DNA from: Prevotella sp.
GTDB lineage: Bacteria > Bacteroidota > Bacteroidia > Bacteroidales > Bacteroidaceae
Length of the DNA: 64,000 nt
Assembly (NCBI GenBank): GCA_017538105.1
Contig: JAFYJN010000063.1
Coordinates: forward strand, 1 to 64,000
Direction of reading: 5' to 3'
Shown: positions 17,539 to 25,991 of the stretch, piece by piece
How the letters are laid out: each line of letters opens with the position of its first letter
Position numbering within the stretch: the stretch's first letter is position 1
Program-made: the position numbers and the translations under genes
Notes under the pieces: generated by a model
The model's database searches: none
What the model saw: only the letters and a program-made list of their open reading frames with translations
Told to the model about the DNA's origin: nothing

Positions 17539-18669
17539 ATGAAAAAAACCGTACTCCACGTTGCAAAATACTATTATCCAACAGAAGGAGGCATTGAAAC
17601 TGTGACCAAATACATGGCAGAAGGTTTGGCCACGTACAATAATATTGTTGTATGCTTCAATAAGGATGATAATGAGCAAGTAGAGACAGTTAACGGCATC
17701 AAGGTTTACCGCGTCAAGACCACCTTCAGGATTTCCAGCCAAGATATTGCTTTTTCCTATTACCGTACTCTAAAACGTATTATCCGCGAGCAATCGCCAG
17801 ATATCATCTTGGTACACTGCCCCAACCCCTTTCTTTACCCAATAGTGTGCAAGTTGAAGCCAAGTCACAGCAAACTTGTGCTGCTCTGGCACTCCGATAT
17901 CCTTGGCAAGGGCGTACTTTATAACCTTGTCAGCCGCTATGAGCAAAAGATACTCAAGAAGAGCGACCTGATTCTGGCAACTAGCTATGGCTATATCCAC
18001 CCATCAAGTCCTATTTACAAATACAAGGACAAAACTCGTGTTGTCCAAAACGGTATCATTGTCAAGGATTTCAAGAAGCGTGAGGGCGATGAAGAAACCA
18101 TTGCACAGATTAAGCAACAATACGGCAACAAGAAAATCGTTTTCTTTGTTGGACGTCATTGCCCTTATAAAGGAATCAACCTTCTTATAGAGGCGGAGCA
18201 GTTTATCCAGTCAGACTGCGTCATCCTTATCGGCGGCAGAGGACCAGAAACAGACAAATTAAAGGCGATAACTCATTCTGAAAGAATTAAATTTATCGGA
18301 AGGATAACCAATGAGGAGTTGCGTTGCTATTATTATGCATCTGATGTTTTCGGCTTTTCCTCTTGCACCAAACAGGAAGCCTTTGGCATAGCACTTGCCG
18401 AAGCCATGTATTGTGGCTGTGTACCTGTCACTTTCACCATTGAAGGTTCTGGGGTCAACTGGGTTTCCGTCAAGGGGGAAACAGGCGAAGAAGTTCCTTT
18501 GGGCGACGTGAAGGCCTACGCCACAGCAGTAGATAAGATTCTGAATGATGATGATTTGCATGAACAGTATGCTTTGGCCTGTTATGAAAGGATTTCGAAG
18601 ATGTTCACCAGTGAACAAGCAAACAAAGAAGCGGATAAGATATTCCACCAACTCCTTGAAAAAATTTAA
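17539..18669 (+). CDS. Glycosyltransferase family 4
   Basis: 376 residues. HVAKYYYPTEGGIETVTKYMAEG at the N-terminus, LLWHSDILGKG near 118, FVGRHCPYKGINLLIEAE near 200 and KQEAFGIALAEAMYCGCVP near 277 give the full GT-B pattern with E-x7-E. It resembles WcaI/RfaG-type enzymes. The donor sugar is not predictable. It is AT-rich like the preceding gene and is separated from it by 37 bp, so the two probably form one transcriptional unit. Confidence 0.88.
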   Translation: MKKTVLHVAKYYYPTEGGIETVTKYMAEGLATYNNIVVCFNKDDNEQVETVNGIKVYRVKTTFRISSQDIAFSYYRTLKRIIREQSPDIILVHCPNPFLYPIVCKLKPSHSKLVLLWHSDILGKGVLYNLVSRYEQKILKKSDLILATSYGYIHPSSPIYKYKDKTRVVQNGIIVKDFKKREGDEETIAQIKQQYGNKKIVFFVGRHCPYKGINLLIEAEQFIQSDCVILIGGRGPETDKLKAITHSERIKFIGRITNEELRCYYYASDVFGFSSCTKQEAFGIALAEAMYCGCVPVTFTIEGSGVNWVSVKGETGEEVPLGDVKAYATAVDKILNDDDLHEQYALACYERISKMFTSEQANKEADKIFHQLLEKI

Positions 18670-18711
18670 TCGTTTACACATTTGCTCCCGTCCTTTTTAT
18701 AGTATTTATCT

Positions 18712-20808
18712 ATGACCTCACACCATCCCACCATACATCTTTCCTTTGTATCATGCTTGGTTATAGCGCTCTTCTGTACACAGTACCTCAAGGCGCAAGA
18801 TATGCTGTACCTCTCCCCCACGGGCAACGATGCACAAGCCGGTACAGCTAACCAGCCGATGGCGACCATCGAGAAGGCAGCGAAATCACCACTTTGGACA
18901 AAAGCCACCAAAGACACGCTGTTTATCCTGCTGAAAGCGGGCGAATACCATTTCCCGAAGACACAGACCATCACCACCCCACCCCGTAGGCCTGTTGTTA
19001 TCCGCGGAACGGGTAGCAGTAAGCCTTGTATATCCGGCGGCATACACGTCAAGGGGTGGCAACAATACAAGAAAGGCATTTTCCGCGCACCATGGCCCAT
19101 GGAGGGAGGGCAGTATGTCAGTTTCGAGCAGTTGTTCGTGAATGGCCGTCGCGCCACCCTCGCTCGTACGCCGAACACGGGATGGGGTAAGGTGCAGTCC
19201 TTCAGTCAGCAGGAACAGGACGACAAGGCTGTGCGCACCGTTGGGATTGAGAGCTCACACCACAAGGACTTGCAGCAGTTGAAGAAAGAGGAGCTCAATA
19301 GGGTGCGCCTGCATCTCCTTCAAAAATGGAACATGTTGAAATGGAGCCTGTCGGAGGCCTCCCTGTCGCCCAGCACCATCACCTTCACGAAGTGCAACAT
19401 GGGCAAACAAAACCCCGTGAAGCAAGGCACGCGCTATTTCATTGAAAACTACCGCAGGGCACTCGATACGCCCGGCGAGTGGTTTGCCGACGCTTCCGAC
19501 CATTACGTCTATTACATCCCCCGGCAGGGAGAGGACATGGCGAAGGCAGAGGTCATCGCGCCCGTGCTTGACAAGCTGCTAGTCATCAAAGGCAAACAGG
19601 GAAAGCCCATCAGAGACATCACCATCGAGGGCATCGATTTCTGCCATTCGGCCCACATCATGCCGCTGGCGGGCGAAAGAGTGGTGCAGGCGATGGCACA
19701 CCTGGGGGCAGCCGTCGAGATGAGCCATGCCGAGGGCATCACAGTGCGCCGCTGCACCATCTCGGGCACTGGAGCCTATGCGCTGTGGCTCAAGGAGAAG
19801 GTGTCGGGATGCACCGTCAGGGAGTGTACGCTGACCGACCTAGGGGCTGGGGGCGTGAAGGTAGGTCATTACTCGAACGTCAAACGGGGACAGGCGGTAT
19901 CCAACCACAACACCATTGACAACAACGTCATCGCCGACGGCGGTCATGTCACGGAAACTGGCGTGGGCATCCTCGTTTTACACTCCGCTAACAACAACAT
20001 TACCCACAACCATATCCACCACCTCTACTACACTGGCATCAGCGTGGGGTGGACATGGGGCTACAACAGCGACAGCAAATACAACCCCACCCTTGGCAAC
20101 CACATTTCCTACAACCTCATCCACGACATCGGTCAGGGCATGCTCTCCGACATGGGAGGCATCTACCTGCTGGGGGAGCAACCGGGCACGGTGGTAGAGA
20201 ACAACGTCGTCCACGATGTCCGTTCCTACGATTACGGGGGCATGGGCATCTACACTGACCAAGGAGCCAGCTACATCACCATCCGCAACAACCTAGTGTA
20301 CCGCTGTAGCGAAGCCTGCTTCCAGCAACACTATGGAAAGGAAAATATCGTAGAGAACAATATCTTTGCCTTTGCCTCCAAATACCAACTGATGCTGACG
20401 AAAAACGAGAATCATGTACCCTTCACCTTCCGCAGGAACATCGTCCTCCAGACAGATGGCACGACGATTATCAGGAATTCAACCTGGCTAAAGTCACGTG
20501 CGAAGATGGAAGGCAACCTATATTGGTGTGTTGGAGGGCGTACAGACTTTGCCACCCTCGGTTTTGGACAGTGGAGTAGCAGATATGAGAAGAAGGCTGT
20601 GGAGGCTGATCCGCTGTTTGTGGATGCTGAGCATGGGAATTTCCATTTCCGTTCGACAGCAAACGCCGAGAAGATTGGTTTTAAGCCGTTCAATTATGAG
20701 GAGGCAGGTGTTTCTGGGGTGATGACAGGAAAAGGAGGACAAACAACTACTCAGAATGGGCACTCATCTTCAGGGACATCTACAGGGACCATTCATTTCC
20801 CATTTTAA
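18712..20808 (+). CDS. Secreted right-handed parallel beta-helix protein
   Basis: 698 residues. Signal peptide up to about residue 29 (ending in YLKAQ), then LYLSPTGNDAQAGTANQPMATIEKA, the usual opening of secreted beta-helix carbohydrate-active proteins. Repeated coils such as NTIDNNVIADGG, NNITHNHIHHLYYTGI and NNVVHDVRSYDYGGMGIYTD run through about 300-560. The fold is shared by pectate lyases, alginate epimerases and polysaccharide lyases; the catalytic type cannot be fixed. The ending is Ser/Gly/Thr-rich and unstructured. GC-richer than the GT4 genes before it. Inference: modifies or degrades the polymer made here, or that of the host. Confidence 0.82.
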   Translation: MTSHHPTIHLSFVSCLVIALFCTQYLKAQDMLYLSPTGNDAQAGTANQPMATIEKAAKSPLWTKATKDTLFILLKAGEYHFPKTQTITTPPRRPVVIRGTGSSKPCISGGIHVKGWQQYKKGIFRAPWPMEGGQYVSFEQLFVNGRRATLARTPNTGWGKVQSFSQQEQDDKAVRTVGIESSHHKDLQQLKKEELNRVRLHLLQKWNMLKWSLSEASLSPSTITFTKCNMGKQNPVKQGTRYFIENYRRALDTPGEWFADASDHYVYYIPRQGEDMAKAEVIAPVLDKLLVIKGKQGKPIRDITIEGIDFCHSAHIMPLAGERVVQAMAHLGAAVEMSHAEGITVRRCTISGTGAYALWLKEKVSGCTVRECTLTDLGAGGVKVGHYSNVKRGQAVSNHNTIDNNVIADGGHVTETGVGILVLHSANNNITHNHIHHLYYTGISVGWTWGYNSDSKYNPTLGNHISYNLIHDIGQGMLSDMGGIYLLGEQPGTVVENNVVHDVRSYDYGGMGIYTDQGASYITIRNNLVYRCSEACFQQHYGKENIVENNIFAFASKYQLMLTKNENHVPFTFRRNIVLQTDGTTIIRNSTWLKSRAKMEGNLYWCVGGRTDFATLGFGQWSSRYEKKAVEADPLFVDAEHGNFHFRSTANAEKIGFKPFNYEEAGVSGVMTGKGGQTTTQNGHSSSGTSTGTIHFPF

Positions 20809-20918
20809 TCATTTAAAAATGCTGTTTAGATATTGTTTTTTACAAGCCACCCCCTCAAAGGACATTGAACGTTAATCGTTAAATGAGGTAAGAATAGTAT
20901 TTCTACAAACCACCCCTT

Positions 20919-20934
20919 CCCCTCCTAGGAGGGG
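20919..20934. repeat. 16-bp perfect palindrome CCCCTCCTAGGAGGGG
   Basis: Lies in the 207-bp gap between the beta-helix gene and the WecA-like gene. It has no loop space and no T-run, so it is a poor terminator; it may be a protein-binding site or part of a spacer repeat. No promoter box is clear in this gap. Confidence 0.4.
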
Positions 20935-21015
20935 AGTTCGTTTGCATGCTTTATCTCCCTTTCTACACAATAAACCCCGGAAAATGGAGTTTTATAGTAG
21001 GAAACGTATGTACCT

Positions 21016-22125
21016 ATGGATTCACATTACATCTATATACTTCTTTCGTTTGTGTTGAGCATGGTTTGCGGATTGGTATTTATTCCGCTCATCATCAGGT
21101 ATTGCAAGCGGAAGAACCTGTTCGACCTGCCCGACAAACGAAAAGTACACAAGAATGCCATTCCGCGTTTGGGTGGAGTTAGTTTCATGCCCAGTATGAT
21201 TGTTACCGGGTTGGTGGCATTATTGGTGTATGACGGCGTCACGGGCGACCAGCATGTGACGCTGAGTTTGTGGAGTTGTCTCTTCTTCATCAGTCTGCTG
21301 CTGATTTATGCCGTAGGTATCATCGACGACCTGATCGGGTTGGATGCCACTACGAAATTCTTCGTGCAGATAGTGGCTGCCACGCTCATGCCCCTATCGG
21401 GACTGTACATCAACAACCTCTACGGGTTTCTGGGATTCCACGAGATACCCGCCTATGTTGGTATGCCAATGACGGTGTTCATCATTGTGTTCATCGACAA
21501 CGCCATCAACCTCATCGATGGCATCGACGGACTGGCGGGAGGGTTGTCGTTGCTGGGGTTATCCGGCTTTTTGGCGTGTTTCATTTCTGAAAACATTTGG
21601 ACTTATTCAATCCTGATAGCAGGACTCATGGGTGTGTTGGTGGCCTTCTTGTATTTTAACATACATGGTGACCCGAAGAAAGACAGAAAAATCTTTATGG
21701 GTGATTCGGGCAGTTTGACACTCGGTTTCATCCTTGGCTTCCTTTTCATCAAACTGGCCATGGACAAGCCCGACATCATCCCTTACAGCAGCCACCGACT
21801 GTTGCTCTCATTCACGTTTTTGGTCGTTCCAGTATTAGACGTGATGCGCGTTGTGTGTACAAGGATTATCCACCGCCGTCCTTTGTTCGACGCGGACAAG
21901 AACCACATCCATCATAAATTGCTCAGATGCGGAATGAACCAACATGCCACTCTTGCATGCATTCTGACGGTGGCCATGGCTTTTACCGCCATCAACCTGA
22001 TAATGGCTCTTATCTTCGACATCGGGCTTACATGGATTGTGCTGTTTGACTGTCTGCTATATGTGGCGTTCAATTACATATTGAACGTTTATATCCGCCG
22101 TCAGAAAAAAAAGCCGTTTGTGTAA
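21016..22125 (+). CDS. Undecaprenyl-phosphate N-acetylhexosamine-1-phosphate transferase (WecA/MraY superfamily)
   Basis: 369 residues with about 11 membrane helices. Family motifs: DLPDKRKVHKNAIPRLGG (37-54), GIIDDLIGLD (101-110, Asp-Asp), DNAINLIDGIDGLAGG (161-176, catalytic Asp region), FMGDSGSLTLGF near 230 and NHIHHKLLRCG near 300. It transfers an N-acetylhexosamine phosphate from UDP to undecaprenyl phosphate. This is a second type of initiating enzyme in the same locus, beside the PGT at 3235; one may start the repeat unit and the other a distinct glycan such as LPS O-antigen. It converges with the minus-strand lipoprotein gene 9 bp away. Confidence 0.92.
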   Translation: MDSHYIYILLSFVLSMVCGLVFIPLIIRYCKRKNLFDLPDKRKVHKNAIPRLGGVSFMPSMIVTGLVALLVYDGVTGDQHVTLSLWSCLFFISLLLIYAVGIIDDLIGLDATTKFFVQIVAATLMPLSGLYINNLYGFLGFHEIPAYVGMPMTVFIIVFIDNAINLIDGIDGLAGGLSLLGLSGFLACFISENIWTYSILIAGLMGVLVAFLYFNIHGDPKKDRKIFMGDSGSLTLGFILGFLFIKLAMDKPDIIPYSSHRLLLSFTFLVVPVLDVMRVVCTRIIHRRPLFDADKNHIHHKLLRCGMNQHATLACILTVAMAFTAINLIMALIFDIGLTWIVLFDCLLYVAFNYILNVYIRRQKKKPFV

Positions 22126-22134
22126 GACCTATCC

Positions 22135-22602
22135 CTAAAACTTTTTTAGGTTCAACCTCACTATTTGATTGCTGAGAATTAGTTTACCGCTGCTAAGGCT
22201 GACAATGCGCATGCGCGGAGCGAGGCTGTTCACGCCATATGGCTCCACCTGCCACTCCGCCTCGGCTACCGGGTCACCCTGCATGCGGTCGTTTACATGG
22301 GCATCGGAAAGGAAGAGCGAATCGTCCTGCCGTTCAAAATGGAAGATGATAGCTTCGTACTTCCCGTCATGATCGCTCATTTCGATAAGTTTACTCTGCA
22401 CCGCCCAGAATTTCAGTTGGTCGGACATATCAACATAGTTACCGTTCATCGAGTCGATGCGCTCGAGATGCCAATAACCATAAAGGTCGCCATGCGACGA
22501 ACGTTCTATGTCGCAGCCCGTAAAAAAGAAGAGCAATGCCCCAATTAAAAATATAATATGCCTTTGGCCATTGTTCTTTTGAACTTCCTTTTTTACTTCC
22601 AT
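22135..22602 (-). CDS. Small lipocalin-like lipoprotein (DUF4847-like)
   Basis: 155 residues from ATG 22602, which lies 14 bp after the Wzi-like stop; a longer frame running into that gene is rejected. The signal ends in FFFTGC, a good lipobox, so it should be lipid-anchored. The mature part has GYWHLERID, KYEAIIFHFERQDDSLFLSDA and RMRIVSLSSGKLILSN, the alternating strands of a lipocalin-like barrel; the resemblance to DUF4847 is from memory. It is the second gene of a two-gene unit with the Wzi-like protein, hinting at a role in surface polymer assembly. The first codons (MEVKKEVQK) are encoded by a GAAGTAAAAAAGG repeat. Confidence 0.68.
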   Translation of the reverse strand: MEVKKEVQKNNGQRHIIFLIGALLFFFTGCDIERSSHGDLYGYWHLERIDSMNGNYVDMSDQLKFWAVQSKLIEMSDHDGKYEAIIFHFERQDDSLFLSDAHVNDRMQGDPVAEAEWQVEPYGVNSLAPRMRIVSLSSGKLILSNQIVRLNLKKF

Positions 22603-22636
22603 TGTAACTTCCCTTTTTACTTTTTTACCCTTTTTG
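22590..22636 (-). repeat. GGGTAAAAAAGTAAAA word-repeat at a gene junction
   Basis: Read on the minus strand this gives AAAAAGGGTAAAAAAGTAAA, then AAGGGAAGTTACA, then ATGGAAGTAAAAAAGG. It encodes the last residues and the TAA stop of the Wzi-like protein and the first codons of the next gene. The same words make up 7875-7909. Confidence 0.7.
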
Positions 22637-24203
22637 TGAGCCATCCCGTCTTGGCGACGGTAATCTGACCGCCATAGTTGTGTCCGAGCAGCCCACAGGC
22701 ATCCATACCGAAGGCTCCCTTCACCGACCATCCATCAAGCCAACCCTCATCAAACTGATACTTGACCTCGGCAAGGGCACTCACATTGTGTTTCATCTTG
22801 TGGAACGGTTTTTCGTAGGTACCCACGGAATTCTGATAGGTAGTCATGGCACGGTAAGTGAGGTTGTGGTTGATTACCCCCTCCGCCCCAAAATGGAACG
22901 CAATGAAGCGTGTGCTACGAAGTTCGAGTGCCCCGTCGTCATTGTAGATGGGTGACATATAAAGAGGATGCCCTATTACCTGTCCCCAATGTGTCCACCC
23001 CGTATACATGTAATGGTCATAATAACTGTCTTTCCCACCGATATGGTCGGCCATATTCGGCGTATGGTCGTGGTAGATAGGACCGCTCTGGTATTTAGAA
23101 TATAGATATTCAAACACCACTGACTGAATGGGTCTTTCGTATTTGAAATGGAATTCGGCACCGAGCATCCAATCCTTGAAATCGTAGATGAGCAGTGTCC
23201 TCTTTGATGGAGCCTCCCAATTCTCACCCGCCTGGTAACCATCACGGTCCACCTGCAGTAATCCCGAATGGTCTTCGAAGAACTTGTCGGCATAGACGCT
23301 GACGCGCCATGTGTCCTCGTCCCAGTTTAGGCGTGCCACCCACGAGCCCAGTGTATTTCCAGAAGCATTGGTGTACAATGTCTCGCCGGCATCGGTGCCC
23401 CCCGGCATGAAGGCATGCCACATGCCCTTGATTCCCGACTCGCCCGTAAGCGTCTGCATCGTACCGTCAGCCTGTGGAACAAAGGCCGTGCCTCCGAAGA
23501 GTCCTGCCATCTCCAACCCCAACTCGGCGGAGAAGGGGTAAAATCGTTCTTCATTGCCAATCTTCAGGTAACCCGCCTTGCTGTGATATTTCACACTTTG
23601 TTGGTGTTTGCCATTAGGACCGGCAAAATCTTTTTGCCAATTCTCGTCGGTAAGCATGCCATATGCGATATGTCCCTTCAAAGAAAGCCACCCTTTGGTG
23701 CCGGGAATAGCCCAATAATCATGCAGCGCCAAACGTACCTGCGGCACAGGACGGGCGTTGATGCCAAGGGTCTGCACGCCCGAACTCACATGTTGGTTGC
23801 GCAACTCCATGGGATATTCCTTGCTGCCAATAGATAGAGAACCATGCAACCAGCGACCTTCGACATAAGCCTGTTGCACGATGAGGTTCGAAGTATAATT
23901 AAATGGGGCAACGAGGTCTAAGCCATAACCAATGCCCCAACGACGCTCGTCATCTGTTTCCAAAGGGCGTTCCACCGCTGCCCTGAAATAGCCGTTGTTA
24001 CTCTCCAGTGACGACAAGCCAAACTTATTGGCGTTAAGCCACAAGGGTGTCTTGCCGGAAGAGAAAGATCCCTGCGCCTCCACCTTGTATCCGATATTGG
24101 TGAAGGGTTCCAACGGCGAGGGCTGCTCGTCCTGTTGCTGGGCATGAGCGGTTGTAACGAACATCATACCCAAAAGGAAAAACCTTGTTTTTCGCATTGG
24201 CAT
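22617..24203 (-). CDS. Capsule assembly Wzi-family outer-membrane protein
   Basis: 528 residues with a signal peptide (FFLLGMMFVTTAHAQ). The mature protein is rich in alternating aromatic strands, with SFSSGKTPLWLNANKFGL near residue 47, QAYVEGRWLHGSLSIGSKEYPMELRN and ARLNWDEDTWRVSVYADKFFEDHSG. These match the Wzi family, beta-barrel proteins with lectin-like action that hold capsular polysaccharide on the outer membrane. Its position facing the export locus fits this job. MPMRK allows an alternative start two codons downstream. The last codons and the stop are made by a dispersed repeat. No clear -7 box precedes it. Confidence 0.85.
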   Translation of the reverse strand: MPMRKTRFFLLGMMFVTTAHAQQQDEQPSPLEPFTNIGYKVEAQGSFSSGKTPLWLNANKFGLSSLESNNGYFRAAVERPLETDDERRWGIGYGLDLVAPFNYTSNLIVQQAYVEGRWLHGSLSIGSKEYPMELRNQHVSSGVQTLGINARPVPQVRLALHDYWAIPGTKGWLSLKGHIAYGMLTDENWQKDFAGPNGKHQQSVKYHSKAGYLKIGNEERFYPFSAELGLEMAGLFGGTAFVPQADGTMQTLTGESGIKGMWHAFMPGGTDAGETLYTNASGNTLGSWVARLNWDEDTWRVSVYADKFFEDHSGLLQVDRDGYQAGENWEAPSKRTLLIYDFKDWMLGAEFHFKYERPIQSVVFEYLYSKYQSGPIYHDHTPNMADHIGGKDSYYDHYMYTGWTHWGQVIGHPLYMSPIYNDDGALELRSTRFIAFHFGAEGVINHNLTYRAMTTYQNSVGTYEKPFHKMKHNVSALAEVKYQFDEGWLDGWSVKGAFGMDACGLLGHNYGGQITVAKTGWLTKRVKK

Positions 24204-24253
24204 AATCGTATTATTAATTATTATAACGTATGAACGTGGTTTTTATTGTATAG

Positions 24254-24300
24254 AGGCAAGGAGCATTCTTGGGGGCAAGTGGCAAGGAGCAAGGAGCAAC
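24254..24300 (+). repeat. GGCAAGGAGCAA word repeats
   Basis: AGGCAAGGAGCA, then GGGGGCAAGTGGCAAGGAG and CAAGGAGCAAC. Related arrays lie at 37697-37739, 41947-41962 and, inverted, 50940-50969. All are in spacers between unrelated genes. Confidence 0.7.
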
Positions 24301-24377
24301 TCACCCACTATTTCAACAATAGGGAAATTCCCCCAAGTGTTTAGGGAAAATCCTTTTAGCAAGAAGAAAAAAGTTCG

Positions 24378-24385
24378 TTTCTTTG
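24378..24385 (+). promoter_or_regulatory. Probable -7 box of the Gly/Ser/Arg-rich protein gene
   Basis: TTTCTTTG deviates from TAnnTTTG at the second base only and lies 47 bp before the ATG at 24433. Confidence 0.4.
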
Positions 24386-24432
24386 CATCGTGAAAGGATA
24401 TCAACACGTAAAACAATTAAATATATACGATT

Positions 24433-25650
24433 ATGAAAAAGATGTTATTAGCCTTCGTAGCACTGTTCACCATCACGACTTCGGCCAGCGCCATGGGTTA
24501 TGAGCAGGCACGTCAGCAGGCATTGTTCCTGGCCGACAAGATGGCATACGAACTGAACCTCACCGAGGAGCAGTACGAAGCAGTGTATGAAATCAACCTC
24601 GACTATCTGTTGAGCGTGAATACCGAGGCCGACCTCTTCGGCACCTACTGGACATACCGTAATCTCGACATGAGCTATGTGCTCTTCGACTGGCAATACC
24701 AGCTTTACTGTGCCGCCAGCTATTTCTACCGTCCTCTCTACTGGTCGGGTGGCTACTGGCACTTCGGCATCTACGCCCGCTATCCCTATCGTGACTACTT
24801 CTACTACGGACGTCCTCACTTCTACCATGTGTACCGTGGCGGCCACAGTTGGCATCACAACGGAGGACGCAGCTGGTATCATGGACGTTCCTTCGGTAGG
24901 CATCACGGCAACGGCGACCGCCACGCAGGTATGCGCAACGGCTTCGACCGTGGCGACTATCGCAACGGTTTCGACCACAGGAGTGGACGCGGACGCAGTG
25001 GCGTGGATAATGGTCGTGGACGCAGCGGATCAGACCACGGACAGCGTGGTGGCATGGACAACGGACGCTCACGCGGTAGCGTAGGCCACGGACAGCAAGG
25101 CGGTTCTCGCGGTGACGTCGGCACACGCGGCGGCAGCACCACTGGACGTAACCCCCACAGCGGCATGGGCAGTTCACGCGGTGGCAGCATCGACAACGGT
25201 TCACGCAGGAGCGACGGCGTTCGCAGCGGAGCAGGTGACCGCTCCATGCGTAGGAGTGACGGCATGCGTAGCCGTGAGAGCAGCACCCGCAGCACAGCAC
25301 CCAGCGGCAGCCGCAGCTACGGCAGTGGCTCGAGCAGCTCACGTCCAAGCGGAACATTCTCACCCAGCCAACGCGGCCGTGAGACACACTCCGGCAGCGG
25401 TGTACGCAGAGATAGCGGATCACGCAGCTACAGCGCGCCCTCAACGGGTAGCCGCAGCAGCGCACCCTCATCACGTAGCTTCAGCGCGCCGTCCACTCGC
25501 AGTTCCAGCTCGTTCGGCGGCAGCCGTAGCAGCGGCAGCTCACACTCTTTCGGTGGCGGTAGCCATAGCGGAGGCTCACGTTCCTTCGGTGGTGGTGGAA
25601 GCCATGGCGGAGGTGGTCGCAGCGGTGGCGGACACGGTGGACATCGTTAA
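24433..25650 (+). CDS. Secreted protein with Spy-like N-terminus and long Gly/Ser/Arg/His tail
   Basis: 405 residues. Signal peptide to about residue 20 (TSASA). Residues 22-58 (ARQQALFLADKMAYELNLTEEQYEAV) resemble the helical LTxxQ segment of CpxP/Spy-type periplasmic proteins. Residues about 65-135 are rich in Tyr/Trp/His/Phe (YYGRPHFYHVYRGGHSWHH). From about 140 to the end the protein is low-complexity Gly/Ser/Arg with many RSG, GSR and SSR units and a Gly/His terminus. The tail should be disordered and very basic. Long antisense frames over this tail are composition artefacts. Function unknown; metal, nucleic acid or anionic polysaccharide binding would fit the composition but is inference. 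Confidence 0.8.
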   Translation: MKKMLLAFVALFTITTSASAMGYEQARQQALFLADKMAYELNLTEEQYEAVYEINLDYLLSVNTEADLFGTYWTYRNLDMSYVLFDWQYQLYCAASYFYRPLYWSGGYWHFGIYARYPYRDYFYYGRPHFYHVYRGGHSWHHNGGRSWYHGRSFGRHHGNGDRHAGMRNGFDRGDYRNGFDHRSGRGRSGVDNGRGRSGSDHGQRGGMDNGRSRGSVGHGQQGGSRGDVGTRGGSTTGRNPHSGMGSSRGGSIDNGSRRSDGVRSGAGDRSMRRSDGMRSRESSTRSTAPSGSRSYGSGSSSSRPSGTFSPSQRGRETHSGSGVRRDSGSRSYSAPSTGSRSSAPSSRSFSAPSTRSSSSFGGSRSSGSSHSFGGGSHSGGSRSFGGGGSHGGGGRSGGGHGGHR

Positions 25651-25786
25651 AGAACACTACATATAATTAACAAAAGAAGATAGCTGTTTTGAATCGACTT
25701 ACATATATTCACAGTCATTAGGTTGCGGTTTTACAAGGTAAAAAGTTTGAATCAGGAATTTAATGAATTGCAACCAAACACTTACT

Positions 25787-25830
25787 ATCGAAGAAGAGGG
25801 CACCAGTGTCCTCTTCTTCGATTTATAATT
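25787..25830 (+). terminator. Hairpin downstream of the Gly/Ser/Arg-rich gene
   Basis: Perfect 13-bp stem ATCGAAGAAGAGG / CCTCTTCTTCGAT with a 10-nt loop, followed by TTATAATTG. It lies 136 bp after the stop at 25650; the stretch between shows no convincing gene. The weak T-run makes it a probable rather than certain terminator. Confidence 0.6.
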
Positions 25831-25942
25831 GTGTTCCAAAAAGCCACCATCATGACTATTCCGTTCGCCACAGCCATTAAAAGATACCCTATTGCTTCAT
25901 TGTAAACCATTCATCACAAAATACTGCATAATATCACAAAAA

Positions 25943-25974
25943 TTTGGAGAATCAGCAATATCATCATACCTTTG
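25943..25974 (+). promoter_or_regulatory. Consensus promoter before the 62-aa frame and the M28 peptidase
   Basis: TTTG (25943-25946), 20 bp, TACCTTTG (25967-25974): both elements and the spacing match the Bacteroidetes consensus. Transcription should start near 25980, about 12 nt before the ATG at 25992. Confidence 0.75.
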
Positions 25975-25991
25975 TAGCATCATACCAGAGG

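Noticed and set aside
20919-20934. CCCCTCCTAGGAGGGG as a transcription terminator
   Set aside because: A perfect palindrome without loop space or T-run does not fit an intrinsic terminator; listed only as a palindrome.
22603-22731. Longer N-terminus for the lipocalin-like lipoprotein (frame open to 22731)
   Set aside because: Would overlap the Wzi-like coding sequence by over 100 bp and bury the lipobox; ATG 22602 gives a normal lipoprotein signal.
24448-25474. Several long antisense and alternate-frame open frames over the Gly/Ser/Arg-rich gene
   Set aside because: They are Cys/Arg- or Ala-rich mirror products of low-complexity codons. Only the frame at 24433 has a signal peptide and promoter-like box.
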